Assembly: GCF_017833295.1 (NCBI RefSeq)
Contig: NZ_JAFIBW010000001.1
Coordinates: 1,426,001-1,490,000 of the forward strand
DNA: 64,000 nucleotides
From: Methylobacterium sp. PvR107
Lineage (GTDB): Bacteria; Pseudomonadota; Alphaproteobacteria; Rhizobiales; Beijerinckiaceae
Direction of reading: 5' to 3'
Shown here: positions 1 to 8,484 of the stretch, in pieces
How positions within the stretch are numbered: position 1 is the stretch's first letter
How the letters are laid out: every line of letters starts with the position of its first letter
Notes under the pieces: generated by a model
The model's database searches: none
Told to the model about the DNA's origin: nothing
Seen by the model: only the letters and a program-made list of their open reading frames with translations
Translations under genes and position numbers: made by a program

Positions 1-581
1 CCGGACTGGACCAGCTGGATCGTGCGGCTGTGGTCCCCGGAGAAGCCGACCCGGGCGAACACCTCGTCGGGCGTCTTGCCCGGGAACGCCTCGCGGATGA
101 AGTATTCCGGCATCAGGCGGCCCGAGGTTGAGGCGCGCGAGCCGAACGTGAATGTCTTGCCGGCGATCGCCTTAGGGAAGTTGGCCGATTTCGTCAGGCC
201 GGTCTTCGTGTTGGCGATGAGGTAGGTCTTGAAGGCGGCGTCCTCCGCGCCTTGCGCGATCGCTTGCGCGCCGGGGGCGGCCTTGCGCGCCTGCACTCCG
301 GTGAAGCCGCCGAACCAGGCGAGCTGGACCTGGCCGTTGGTGAAGGCCGTCACCGCCGCCGGGTAGTTTTTCACCGGGATGTATTTGACGGGCACGCCCA
401 GCTTGCCTTCGAGATAGGTCGCCACCTTGCCGAAGCGCTCCACGAGGCGACTCTCGTCCTGGTCGGGAATGCCGGTGAAGACGAAGGTCGGCTTGGCGCT
501 CTCCTGCGCGCCCGCAGGTCCGGACGCGACAAGGCATCCCAGTCCCATCAGCAGCGCCCCGCTCAAAGTCCGTCTCAGCAT
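1..581 (-). CDS. PhnD-like periplasmic binding protein of an ABC transporter, probably selenium or phosphorus oxyanion (partial)
   Basis: Substrate-binding protein of the phosphate/phosphite/phosphonate (PhnD-like) family. The 3' end lies beyond the left edge, so only the first 193 residues are seen. Residues 1-25 form a signal peptide (MLRRTLSGALL, then a hydrophobic run ending near GPAGAQ). The mature part has the family hallmarks FTGIPDQDE, ATYLEGKLGVPVKY and the ligand-loop stretch QLAWFGGFTG, followed by FGSRASTSGRLMPEYF. Relatives beside selenium genes are often annotated as putative selenate-binding proteins. It is divergent from a selenium operon, so uptake of a selenium oxyanion is a reasonable guess, but phosphonate or phosphite binding cannot be excluded. 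The permease and ATPase genes should lie outside the window. The start is the ATG before MLRRT. Confidence 0.8.
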   Translation of the reverse strand, partial: MLRRTLSGALLMGLGCLVASGPAGAQESAKPTFVFTGIPDQDESRLVERFGKVATYLEGKLGVPVKYIPVKNYPAAVTAFTNGQVQLAWFGGFTGVQARKAAPGAQAIAQGAEDAAFKTYLIANTKTGLTKSANFPKAIAGKTFTFGSRASTSGRLMPEYFIREAFPGKTPDEVFARVGFSGDHSRTIQLVQS

Positions 582-921
582 CGTCGCCCCCAGCACCCTG
601 TCCAGATGCTCTAACACCCCCAAGCGGAGGCGGATGTCCAATCAATTGACGACTGTCGCCGCCGCGGGGTCACTGCGCCGGGCGAACCCCTGTTGACGAC
701 GGGAGTTCGCGGGCCGGTGCCGGGCGGTTACGAGCCGCGCCGCTCGCGCCGGGCTGCCGAGGCGCCAGAAGGTCCCAGTATTGGATCGCGCCGGAGACGC
801 GAGGGGCCGCCGAAGATGTGATGTTACCGCGACGCGTCTCCGTGCGAAGGAGGAGAAAACGCCGCGCGCCACGATGCCGATTATCGTGAGACGTCACGCC
901 GGATCGCGTCAGAGGATTTCC
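582..921. other. Divergent intergenic region of the selenium locus
   Basis: A 340-base gap between the binding-protein gene (leftward) and the radical SAM gene (rightward). It must hold the promoters of both units. I see no convincing -35/-10 pair, no known riboswitch fold and no gene. An AGAGGA ribosome binding site lies at its right end, five bases before the radical SAM ATG. Two in-frame upstream start codons for the radical SAM gene (781 and 871) lack such a site. Confidence 0.4.
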
Positions 922-1998
922 ATGGCTTCGACGTCGCAGACGTCCGCGCTTCCGATGCCGGCCCCCGCCGACCCGGCCCGGTCCTTCTCGCTCGGGATTG
1001 GGCTGACCAACGAGTGCAACCTCGCCTGCAGCTTCTGCTACCGCGATCCGGACCGGCTGGACCGGCTCGGGCCCGATCAGGTTCGGGCCGTCCTCGACAG
1101 CCTGCCGGTGCGCTCGGTCAATCTGGGCACCGGCGAAAACGGGATGCATCCGCAATTCCCGCGGCTCCTCGACATGCTGCGGGCCGAGCCGATCAAGCTC
1201 ACGATCACGTCGAACGGGCATTCGATTGCGGTGATCGACGATGTGGCGGTGCAGGCCTTCGCCGACGTGGAATTCTCCATCGACTATCCGACCCGGGACG
1301 AGCAGGACGCGCAGCGCGGCGCCGGCAATTGGGACTTGGTGATGGCGCAGGCCGCCCGCTGCAAGGCCCTCGGCGTCGGCGTCACCTTCATCGCGGTGAT
1401 GATGCGGACCAACTTCGACCGGCTGCACGAGATCGCTGCCATCGCCCAAAGCTTTGAGGCGCCCCTGCGCATCAACGTCTACCAAGCGGTGCGCACCGAC
1501 GCCTTCGCGCTCACCTACGATGAGTACTGGGGCGGGTTCGCGCGGCTCTTCGCTGAGACCGACGTGATCGCCATCGGCGAGCCCCTGGTCCGGGCCATGG
1601 CCGGCCTGCCGGCGCGCAAGGGCGGCTGCGGGGTCGGCACGGTGCGGGTGACACCCCGGGCCACGGTGCAACCCTGTGTCTACTGGAGCGGCACCGGGCA
1701 GAGCCTCGACACCCTGCGCGAAGCCGGCAGCGGGATCGTCGAGACCGCCCCCTTCGCGGCGGTCCGCGCCTTGCCGGAGCCCTGCCGGGGATGCGCGCAC
1801 GAGGCGTCCTGCCATGGCGGCTGCGCCGGGCGTCGGCGGCTGATGGATCGGCTCGATCAGGTGGATCCGTACTGTCCGATCGTGCGCGGCGAGTCCCGCC
1901 CCCTGGCGATCACCATGGCGCCGGCCCGCGACCTGCCGAAGCTCGAGAGCGCGTGCACGACCATCGTCCAGGCGCGCGTCCGGGACGTCCGTGGCTGA
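922..1998 (+). CDS. Radical SAM protein with Cys-rich (SPASM-like) C-terminus, in selenium operon
   Basis: A 358-residue radical SAM enzyme. The [4Fe-4S]-SAM motif is CNLACSFC with Cys at about 32, 36 and 39, followed by a TIM-barrel-like body (VNLGTGENGMHP, LTITSNGHS). The C-terminal third has many cysteines: GGCGVG, QPCVYW, PCRGCAHEASCHGGCAG and DPYCP. This looks like a SPASM or twitch domain holding extra Fe-S clusters. It is the first gene of a tight run; its stop overlaps the next start by 8 bases. The ATG at 922 was chosen for the AGAGGA site just upstream. SPASM proteins usually modify peptides or small enzymes, and some act on small molecules. No precursor peptide was found nearby, so a small-molecule role in the selenium pathway is an inference. 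The true substrate is unknown. Confidence 0.85.
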   Translation: MASTSQTSALPMPAPADPARSFSLGIGLTNECNLACSFCYRDPDRLDRLGPDQVRAVLDSLPVRSVNLGTGENGMHPQFPRLLDMLRAEPIKLTITSNGHSIAVIDDVAVQAFADVEFSIDYPTRDEQDAQRGAGNWDLVMAQAARCKALGVGVTFIAVMMRTNFDRLHEIAAIAQSFEAPLRINVYQAVRTDAFALTYDEYWGGFARLFAETDVIAIGEPLVRAMAGLPARKGGCGVGTVRVTPRATVQPCVYWSGTGQSLDTLREAGSGIVETAPFAAVRALPEPCRGCAHEASCHGGCAGRRRLMDRLDQVDPYCPIVRGESRPLAITMAPARDLPKLESACTTIVQARVRDVRG

Positions 1999-2794
1999 CG
2001 AACCCGAGGCCATCGCCGGGCTGGGCCAAGTCGCGGACGCCTTCGCGGTGGTCCTGTGCGACGTGTTCGGCGTCCTCCACGACGCGACGCGTGTGCTTCC
2101 AGCCGCTACCGGCGCGCTGGGCGCCTTCCGGGCGGCCGGCGGCACGGTGGTACTCGTCTCCAACACCGCCGAACCTGGACGCCGCCTCGCGGACGCGCTC
2201 CGGGACCGCGGCATCCCTGCCGCATGGGACGACCTCGTCACCGCGGCCGACGTCGCCCGCCTCCTCTTGCGTGATGGGGCGTCGGCGCGAGCGCATCATA
2301 TCGGGCCGGCGCGCGACCGCGTCCTGTTCGCGGGCCTGCCGATCGCGCTGACCGGTGTCGAGGACGCCAATCTGACCGTTTGCACGGGTTATCCGGACGG
2401 CGATGACGACCTCGATGCGATCCTGGCCACCGCGCACCGGCGCGGCCACCGCCTGCTCTGCACCAATCCGGACACGTGCCTGACGGTGGGCACGACGCGC
2501 CTGCGCTTCGCCGGCCTCGTGGCTGAGCGCTACCGGACGCTCGGCGGCCGCGTGGTCGAGACCGGGAAGCCCGGTGCGCTGATCTATCGCCACGCCCTGA
2601 AGCGCGCCGGTCGGGCACGCGGCCGGCCGGTCGCCCCCGAGCGGGTCCTCGGGATTGGCGACACCGCGGCGCTCGACGTTCTGGGGGCGCTCAGGGCCGG
2701 CTTCAGCGCCCTTCAGGTCGGCGGCGCGCCACCGCTCCCGCTTCCGGCATTCTCCCCTGGCCGCCTGTACCGGATGCCCGCCCTTGTCTGGTAG
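1991..2794 (+). CDS. HAD superfamily hydrolase (class IIA, TIGR01459/NagD-like)
   Basis: A 267-residue HAD-type phosphatase-like protein. Motif I is CDVFGVLHD near residues 23-31: the first Asp is present but the usual second Asp of DxD is replaced by Phe, as in the TIGR01459 branch, with Asp31 further on. Motif II is [11 protein letters not shown], the motif III lysine is in [10 protein letters not shown], and motif IV is [13 protein letters not shown]. The cap lies between motifs II and III, as in the NagD type. The GTG start overlaps the radical SAM stop by 8 bases, implying translational coupling. The context suggests it dephosphorylates an intermediate or clears a damaged phosphoester in selenium metabolism; the substrate is not known. 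Confidence 0.8.
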   Translation: MADEPEAIAGLGQVADAFAVVLCDVFGVLHDATRVLPAATGALGAFRAAGGTVVLVSNTAEPGRRLADALRDRGIPAAWDDLVTAADVARLLLRDGASARAHHIGPARDRVLFAGLPIALTGVEDANLTVCTGYPDGDDDLDAILATAHRRGHRLLCTNPDTCLTVGTTRLRFAGLVAERYRTLGGRVVETGKPGALIYRHALKRAGRARGRPVAPERVLGIGDTAALDVLGALRAGFSALQVGGAPPLPLPAFSPGRLYRMPALVW

Positions 2795-2843
2795 GACCGG
2801 GCCGAGACCTCTTTCGTTGCCCTCGATGCCCCAGGATTCGGCC

Positions 2844-3893
2844 ATGGATACCCCCCCGGTTCGCCTCACCAGCCTCGCCCATGGCGGAGGCTGCGGCTGC
2901 AAGCTCGACCCCGAGGTGCTGCGCACGCTGCTGGCCGACCAACCGGTGGCCGGCCCGTTCGAGCGCCTGCTCGTGGGCAACGAGACCGCCGACGACGCCG
3001 CGGTCTGGGCGCTGGATGACGGGACCTGCCTCATCGCCACCACGGACTTCTTCACGCCGATGGTGGACGACCCCCACGATTTCGGCCGGATCGCCGCGAC
3101 CAACGCGATCTCCGACGTCTACGCCATGGGCGGCAAGCCGATCCTAGCGCTCGCCATCCTGGGCATGCCGGTGGGCAAGATCGCGCCCGAGATCGTCGCC
3201 CGGATCCTGAAGGGCGGGGCCGCCACCTGCGCCGAGGCGGGCATCCCCATCGCGGGCGGCCACTCGATCGACACGCCGGAGCCGATCTACGGCCTCGCCG
3301 TGATCGGCCTGTGCGACCGTGCCCGCATCCGGCGCAACGCCGACGCGCGGGCCGGCGACGTCGCCATCCTGACAAAGCCCCTCGGCGTCGGCATCTACTC
3401 CGCCGCGATCAAGCGCGAGGCCCTCGACGCCGCGGGCTATGCCGATTTCGTCGCCACCACGACGCGCCTCAACAGGGTCGGGGCGGATCTAGCGGGCGAT
3501 GCGGAGGTCCATGCCATCACCGACATCACCGGCTTCGGCCTCCTCGGGCACGGCCTGGAACTTGCTCGCGGCGCCGGCTTGACCTTCGTCATCGCGGGCG
3601 GCGCGATCCCGCTCCTGCCCCGGGCCGAGGCGCTCGCGCGGGAGGGCTTCGTGACCGGAGCCTCGCACCGCAACTGGGCCAGCTTCGGCAGCCAGGTGAC
3701 CCTGCCCGAGGGCCTGCCCGACTGGCGGCGCCACCTCCTCACCGATCCCCAGACCTCCGGCGGCTTGCTCGTGACCTGCACGCCGGCGCGGGCCGAGGCG
3801 ATCCTGACCCAGGTCCGGGCCGCGGGCTTCGCGGAGGCTGCCGTCGTCGGGCGGTTCGAGGCCGGCGATCCCGGCATCCGGGTCGAGGCCTGA
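2844..3893 (+). CDS. senC: Selenide, water dikinase (selenophosphate synthetase; SenC/SelD)
   Basis: Makes selenophosphate from selenide and ATP; 349 residues, the normal SelD length. The N-terminal glycine-rich catalytic loop HGGGCGCK places Cys17 and Lys20 exactly as in E. coli SelD. Further family blocks are [57 protein letters not shown] and [10 protein letters not shown]. Cysteine rather than selenocysteine is used. The ATG at 2844 is preceded by AGGA at a good distance; an in-frame ATG at 2826 has no such site. With EgtB-like and GT-B genes beside it and no selA, selB or selU, it probably feeds small-molecule selenium synthesis (the senC role in selenoneine clusters). It could also serve selenoprotein or tRNA selenation pathways encoded elsewhere. 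Confidence 0.93.
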   Translation: MDTPPVRLTSLAHGGGCGCKLDPEVLRTLLADQPVAGPFERLLVGNETADDAAVWALDDGTCLIATTDFFTPMVDDPHDFGRIAATNAISDVYAMGGKPILALAILGMPVGKIAPEIVARILKGGAATCAEAGIPIAGGHSIDTPEPIYGLAVIGLCDRARIRRNADARAGDVAILTKPLGVGIYSAAIKREALDAAGYADFVATTTRLNRVGADLAGDAEVHAITDITGFGLLGHGLELARGAGLTFVIAGGAIPLLPRAEALAREGFVTGASHRNWASFGSQVTLPEGLPDWRRHLLTDPQTSGGLLVTCTPARAEAILTQVRAAGFAEAAVVGRFEAGDPGIRVEA

Positions 3894-3904
3894 CGGGCGG
3901 CCCC

Positions 3905-4708
3905 GTGCCGCCGCGCGACCCGCCGGTCGCCCCGATCCTGCGCGGCAAGGCGTACGGGGCGGCTTCCGAATTCACACCCGATAGCCTGCTTCGCGAGGCG
4001 CGCCGGCAGCGCGGCCTCGGCGCCGGCCGGGTGCCCGCGCTGTGCGTGCTGGACCCCGACGGCGACATCGTCCGCCACCTGCGCGCGACCGGCGTGGCGC
4101 GGCGCGATCCGGACTGGGCGTGCTATCACACCGACCTCTTCCGCTTCGAACGCGACGGGCGGGAGTTCGGGATCGTCGGCTGCGCGGTCGGCGCCCCCTT
4201 CGCTGTGCTGGTAGCCGAGCAGATGTTCGCCTCGGGCTGCGAACTGCTGATCAGCATCACCTCCTCGGGCCAGATCACGCCCTCGCGAGCGCCGCCCTAC
4301 TTCATCCTGATCGAGGCGGCGCTCCGCGACGAGGGCACGAGCTACCATTACCTGGCGCCGGCCGACTTCGCACAGGCTCCGGCCGACCTCGTCGCGGCCA
4401 TCGCCCCCGCCCTGTCGGGGATCGGGGAACCGGTGGAGCGAGGCATGACGTGGACGACCGATGCGCCTTACCGCGAGACCCGACAGGCCATCGAGGCGGC
4501 GTCCGCGCGGGGCATCCTTGCGGTCGAGATGGAGGCGGCGGCGCTCTACGCCTTCGCGCAGGCTCGCGGCAAGGCGGTGCTGTGTTTCGCCCACGTCACC
4601 AACCAGATGGGCCAGGCCGGCGATTTCGAGAAGGGCGAAGCCGACGGCGCGACGGCGGCGCTCCGCCTCGTCGCGGCCGCCGCGGCGGCCCAATTCGCGC
4701 GGCGCTAA
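3905..4708 (+). CDS. Nucleoside phosphorylase-like protein (PNP/UDP family)
   Basis: A 267-residue protein of the purine/uridine phosphorylase superfamily. Seen are the phosphate-loop region FGIVGCAVGAPFAVL, the ribose/base region ISITSSGQI, a TTDAPYRET block and the hallmark GILAVEMEAAALYAFA. The MEAA Glu contacts the ribose hydroxyl in the family. The GTG start is 11 bases after the senC stop; the ribosome site is weak (GGGCGG), fitting coupled translation. It ends tail to tail with senA, overlapping it by 4 bases. A nucleoside phosphorylase is not part of the three-enzyme selenoneine pathway. It may process a nucleoside by-product such as 5'-deoxyadenosine from the radical SAM enzyme, or uridine derived from the sugar nucleotide. 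Both are guesses. Confidence 0.8.
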   Translation: MPPRDPPVAPILRGKAYGAASEFTPDSLLREARRQRGLGAGRVPALCVLDPDGDIVRHLRATGVARRDPDWACYHTDLFRFERDGREFGIVGCAVGAPFAVLVAEQMFASGCELLISITSSGQITPSRAPPYFILIEAALRDEGTSYHYLAPADFAQAPADLVAAIAPALSGIGEPVERGMTWTTDAPYRETRQAIEAASARGILAVEMEAAALYAFAQARGKAVLCFAHVTNQMGQAGDFEKGEADGATAALRLVAAAAAAQFARR

Positions 4709-6009
4709 AGAGCCGCCGTGCGGAACCCGGCGAACACGTCGCGGCGATCCGGGCCGAAGAAGTTGCGATAAGCGGCGTCGACCATGCGCGAGCGGGTCGC
4801 CCAGGCGCCGCCGCGCAGGACCTTGCGGGTCCCGAAGGCGGGCTCCGAATACTCCTTGTAGGCGTCGGGCGCGAAGCCGGGGAAGGGCAGGAACGGACTC
4901 GCCGTCCATTCCCAGACATTGCCGAGCATCTGCCGGCAGCCCCAGGCGCTGTCGCCCTCGGGGTAGGCGGCGACGTCGACGCAGCCGACATGTCCGCCAT
5001 CGAGGTTGGCGAGGGCGGGCGTGGGTGCCGCAGCCCCCCAGGGATAGGCGCGCTTGGTTTCGCCGAGCGTGCCGTCCGGCGCCGGCCCGCCGGCGGCGGC
5101 GGCTTCCCACTCCGCCTCCGTGGGCAGACGGCGGCCCGCCCAGCGGCAATAGGCGTTCGCCTCGTGCCAGTTGACGTGGACGACCGGCTGATCGGGCGCC
5201 AGCGGCTCGTCCCGGTCGAACCTCCGGACGGTCCAGTCGCCCCGCCCGTGCCGTGTCCAGTAGACCGGATGATCGGCACCTGCACCGTCGCGCCACCGCA
5301 CGCCGTCGGCGTCCCAGTAGGCGCCCTCCCGGTAGCCGCCATCCGCCACGAAGGCGGCGAACTCCGCGTTCGTCACCGCCGCGCGGGCGATGCGGAACGG
5401 CGCGACGGGCACGGGATGCGCCCATTTCTCGTTGTCGAAGACGAATCCGCCGCCGGGCTCGGATCCGAGCCGCCACGTTCCGCCGCCGACGGCGACGTCG
5501 CCCGGCCAGGGGCCGGTCCCCGTCTCCCGCGCGCAGGCCGACGCGGCGAAGGCCGGCACCGGGTAACCGAGGGTCTGGCGGGTATAGGTGAAGGCCTCGT
5601 CGTGCATGTCCTCGTGGAAGGTGACGAGCTGATAGAGTTCGGCCTCGCGCGGCGTGGGCTCGCGACCGGCGAGGCGCCCGACCAGCGCCTCGTGGACGCG
5701 AGCCATGTAGCCGAGCGTTTCGGGCAGCGGCGGCAGCGGGATCGACCAGCGCGTCGCGTGGGGCACCCGCGCGGAATCGTAGAGCGCGTCGGCTCGGTCG
5801 ATCAGGGGCCGATGACCGTCGAGTCCGCGCAGGATGAAATGTTCGTGGAACCAGGCGAGATGCCCGATTTCCCACAGGAGGGGGTTCACGATATCGCTCT
5901 GTGGCCCCATGAGGCGGTCGCGATCGAGGCCTGCCACCAGTTCGAGCGTGCGCGCCCGGGCATCCTGCAGCATCGCCACGAGATCGGCAGTCGAGACCTG
6001 TGCGCTCAT
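4705..6009 (-). CDS. senA: EgtB-like nonheme iron enzyme, selenoneine synthase (SenA)
   Basis: A 434-residue protein with an N-terminal DinB-like domain and a C-terminal formylglycine-generating (sulfatase-modifying) domain, the EgtB/SenA architecture. Iron ligands are visible as His50 in the GHLAWFHEH block and His132 and His136 in HEDMHDEAF (HxxxHxE). The FGE-like domain shows RLPTEAEWE, GNVWEWTAS and LRGGAWATR. In selenoneine synthesis SenA joins hercynine to a selenosugar with O2. Plain EgtB uses gamma-glutamylcysteine or cysteine instead. The adjacent senB and senC genes favour the selenium assignment. Hercynine would need an EgtD methyltransferase, which is not in this window. The start has AGGA at a good distance. 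Confidence 0.88.
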   Translation of the reverse strand: MSAQVSTADLVAMLQDARARTLELVAGLDRDRLMGPQSDIVNPLLWEIGHLAWFHEHFILRGLDGHRPLIDRADALYDSARVPHATRWSIPLPPLPETLGYMARVHEALVGRLAGREPTPREAELYQLVTFHEDMHDEAFTYTRQTLGYPVPAFAASACARETGTGPWPGDVAVGGGTWRLGSEPGGGFVFDNEKWAHPVPVAPFRIARAAVTNAEFAAFVADGGYREGAYWDADGVRWRDGAGADHPVYWTRHGRGDWTVRRFDRDEPLAPDQPVVHVNWHEANAYCRWAGRRLPTEAEWEAAAAGGPAPDGTLGETKRAYPWGAAAPTPALANLDGGHVGCVDVAAYPEGDSAWGCRQMLGNVWEWTASPFLPFPGFAPDAYKEYSEPAFGTRKVLRGGAWATRSRMVDAAYRNFFGPDRRDVFAGFRTAAL

Positions 6010-6036
6010 CGGACGTCCTGGAAGCCTGTCGAGACC
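6010..6036. promoter_or_regulatory. 27-base divergent gap between senA and senB
   Basis: Only 27 bases separate the two start codons of divergent genes. On the senA side AGGA sits 7 bases from the ATG. On the senB side the only candidate is a distant GGAAG. Two full promoters cannot fit here, so their -35/-10 elements must lie inside the opposing coding regions, or one gene is read from a more distant start. Confidence 0.5.
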
Positions 6037-7083
6037 ATGAAGATCAGCCTCATCACGCCGGCTGCGCGGACGTCCCGCGCCGGCAACCGGACGACGGCGA
6101 TCCGTTGGGCGCGCATTCTCGGCGATCTCGGACACCAAGTCGACGTGGCGACGGACTACGCCGAGGACGCCGACGCGGATCTGATGCTGGCCCTGCACGC
6201 TTGGCGCAGCGCCGCCGCCATCGCGCGCTTCAAGGCACTTCATCCGGACCGGCCGTTGGTGGTCGCCCTGGCGGGCACGGACATCTACCATTTTCTCTCC
6301 GCGGACCCCGAGCCGATGCTGCGCTCGCTCGACTTGGCGGACCGCCTGATCGGCCTCCACGACCTGGTCGCCGCGGCCCTTCCGCAACGCCATCGCGCCA
6401 AGGTCGACGTCGTGTTCCAGTCCGCCCTCCCGCGCCGACTGCGCTGGCCGGTCTCGGAGGAGGCTTTCGAAATCCTCGTCGTCGGGCACCTGCGCGCCGA
6501 GAAGGACCCGTTCCGCGCCGCCCGCGCCGCACGGCGGCTTCCGGCCCGGTCCCGCATCCGCATCGTCCATCTCGGGGGCGCGCACGAGGCGGTCTGGGCG
6601 GCGCGAGCCCGCGCCGAGATGGCCGACAACCCGCGCTACCTGTGGCTCGGAGACCGGCCCGGATCCCTGGTGCGGCGCTGGCTGACCCGTGGGCGCGTCA
6701 TGGTCCTCAGTTCGCACCAGGAGGGTGGCGCCAACGTGGTGTCCGAGGCCATCGTGTCCGGCCTGCCGGTGATCGCCTCCGACATTCCCGGCACCCGCGG
6801 ACTGCTGGGATCAAGCTATCCGGGCTACTTCCCGGTCGGCGACGATGCGGCGCTGGCCGCCTTGCTCCTCCGCGCCGAGGAGGAGCCGGCGTTTCTGAGC
6901 ACCTTGGCTGCGTATGGCGCGGCGCGCGCCGAACTCTTCGCACCGGCACAGGAGTGCGAATCCCTCCGGCGTGTCGTCGCGCGTTGTACTGAGGATCGCT
7001 CCGATCCAACAGCTCCGCCATCCGCGGCGAGGCTCACGAAAAATCCAGACAGACGCCGAAGCGGGGAAGGCGACGCGTCATGA
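6037..7083 (+). CDS. senB: GT-B glycosyltransferase-like selenosugar synthase (SenB)
   Basis: A 348-residue GT-B fold protein. The N-terminus MKISLITPAARTSRAGNRTT with the following RWARIL helix is typical of the SenB branch, as is the short first Rossmann half (LMLALHAWRSA, VVALAGTDIYHF). The donor half contains VVGHLRAEKDPFRAARAARR and SSHQEGGANVVSEAI followed by GLPVIASDIPGTRGLLG, the nucleotide-sugar binding block. In the selenoneine pathway SenB joins selenophosphate to a UDP-sugar to make a selenosugar for SenA. The head-to-head senA and nearby senC support this. The last 30 residues are basic and low in complexity. Without the context it would be called a family 4-like glycosyltransferase. 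Confidence 0.86.
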   Translation: MKISLITPAARTSRAGNRTTAIRWARILGDLGHQVDVATDYAEDADADLMLALHAWRSAAAIARFKALHPDRPLVVALAGTDIYHFLSADPEPMLRSLDLADRLIGLHDLVAAALPQRHRAKVDVVFQSALPRRLRWPVSEEAFEILVVGHLRAEKDPFRAARAARRLPARSRIRIVHLGGAHEAVWAARARAEMADNPRYLWLGDRPGSLVRRWLTRGRVMVLSSHQEGGANVVSEAIVSGLPVIASDIPGTRGLLGSSYPGYFPVGDDAALAALLLRAEEEPAFLSTLAAYGAARAELFAPAQECESLRRVVARCTEDRSDPTAPPSAARLTKNPDRRRSGEGDAS

Positions 7084-7589
7084 CCGACGCACTGGATCGA
7101 CGCCGCATGCAGCCTGAGCCTGACACTTTTTGATGGCCTTGCGGCCGGCGGTGGCAATCGCCCAAAGCTGTCTCAACCCGCTCAAGATGACCTGCAAATC
7201 GGCGCGCGCAGTCGGCTGGATCCGAAAAACGATGATGATCCTCACTCGACGTCGGGTTCCAAAATCTGGTGTCGATCTCTGATGTCCGCCGCGCCGAAAA
7301 GAGCTTGTTCAACCAGCGGCTGGGCAATGATCGGACGTGAAGTTTGGTCTGCTTCTGGAACGGCGCCGCATTGGGCTCCATGACCGGAATGCGCGCACAG
7401 CCGAACGCCCGGTTTTGGGCGCTCAGGCGATCTGGCGCGACGAAGTCTGGCCGAAAGCGGCTGGTCCGCTTCGCGGAGGGCTCGTTGGAAAAGCGGACGA
7501 GCTCCTATCGACCCCAAACGGTTACCAGCGGACGGGGCTTGCTTCTCCCAAAGCAGACATCCGCCCCGCCGCCGATGATGGTGGGCATT
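7084..7589. other. Gene-poor stretch downstream of senB
   Basis: About 500 bases of visibly lower G+C with short frames on both strands and none with convincing domains or ribosome sites. A minus-strand frame continues from the SDR debris on the right and degrades. No terminator with a T-run was seen after senB. I call no gene here. Confidence 0.4.
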
Positions 7590-8040
7590 CGCCGACGCAG
7601 ATACCGGCCAGCTCTCGAAGCTGGTCGAGCGTGAGAGTGTATCCCAAGCGCCGCGTTCGGTCTTCATCCCGTGCCGCTTTTGCGCGACCCATTTCAGGGC
7701 ATCGGCTCCCAGCTACAGTCGCACGGGCGGATCGTCAGCGACGATCAGCACCGGCTTCTCCTGAGCAACCTTCGCCGGATCACCGGGATGGTTAAGGCTC
7801 TTGGCCCGCCGCGCGGTGTGAATAGGGTCTGTGATTGCGGCGTCGTCGGCGCTGGTGTGGGATCTACGGTCATTAGAGCGACCGGCCCAATCCGTGCGAA
7901 CTGCTCCGACGCGAGGGCTGTCACCCTGATGCCGAAGCGTGGCACCGCTTCGCGCAAGTCTTCCGTGATGCCCTCCAGGGCAAACCTTCTGCCGCACTCA
8001 AGCGCGGCGATGCTGGCGCTGAGGTGGGGACGGGACATCG
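7590..8040 (-). pseudogene. Short-chain dehydrogenase fragment (decayed)
   Basis: Debris of an SDR C-terminal half on the minus strand. The region after the catalytic Tyr/Lys is recognisable as RFALEGITEDLREAVPRFGI, then in another frame DPAKVAQEKPVLIVADDPPV. An in-frame TAG near 7714 interrupts the next block LGADALKWVAQKRHG, which matches the usual SDR C-terminal sequence before the last helix. The first half (glycine motif, NNAG) is missing. Frame changes plus the stop make this a pseudogene. Confidence 0.6.
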
Positions 8041-8279
8041 AATTTGACCAGGAACCCGAAGGCCCAGTTTCCTGCCGCGGCGGTCCCCGGTCCAGGCATA
8101 CCGTCTAGCTATGCAGCTACAAGGCGACAACGCGGGAAGGCAGGAAGCTTCTCATTTCCGGCACAACCCGGCGGTGAGCAGTCCATCGCATGGTCCCGGG
8201 ATCCGAAGATCGAGAGCGGCGCCTGCCGTTCGAGGAGATCGTGCGCCTCGTCCACCGCACCGCCTTATAGAAGCAAGGC

Positions 8280-8402
8280 CTAATCGAGGTCGATGATGAG
8301 TGCTGAAGCCTCCAAGGCGGATTGGGCCGCCTCGAAAGGCTTGGTCGCGGAGAGGGTTACGTGCTCGACCATGATCCTGGTCGAAGTGAGCGGGCCGGTC
8401 AT
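8280..8402 (-). pseudogene. DUF302 protein N-terminal fragment
   Basis: Codes for only 40 residues. The block VEHVTLSATKPFEAAQSALE resembles the DUF302 start TEHVTIRSAKPFEAVRAALE found in the copy at 26,623. The frame then ends after a few residues, so nearly all of the domain is missing. From 8,041 to 8,279 I see no gene. Confidence 0.5.
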
Positions 8403-8484
8403 GATTTCAACCTCGAATTCCAACGGCTGAACGCCCTGCAGCGCAAGCCGCGACTGCTCGTCCCTGGGCTGTCCGGACGCTCGC

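Noticed and set aside
922..1998. Radical SAM gene as a peptide-maturation (RiPP) system
   Set aside because: The Cys-rich tail resembles SPASM maturases, but no small precursor gene lies beside it; the selenium setting fits better.
3437..5875. Long minus-strand frame across senC, the phosphorylase and senA
   Set aside because: Shadow of known genes; composition is Arg/Pro/Ala-rich and no domain is visible.
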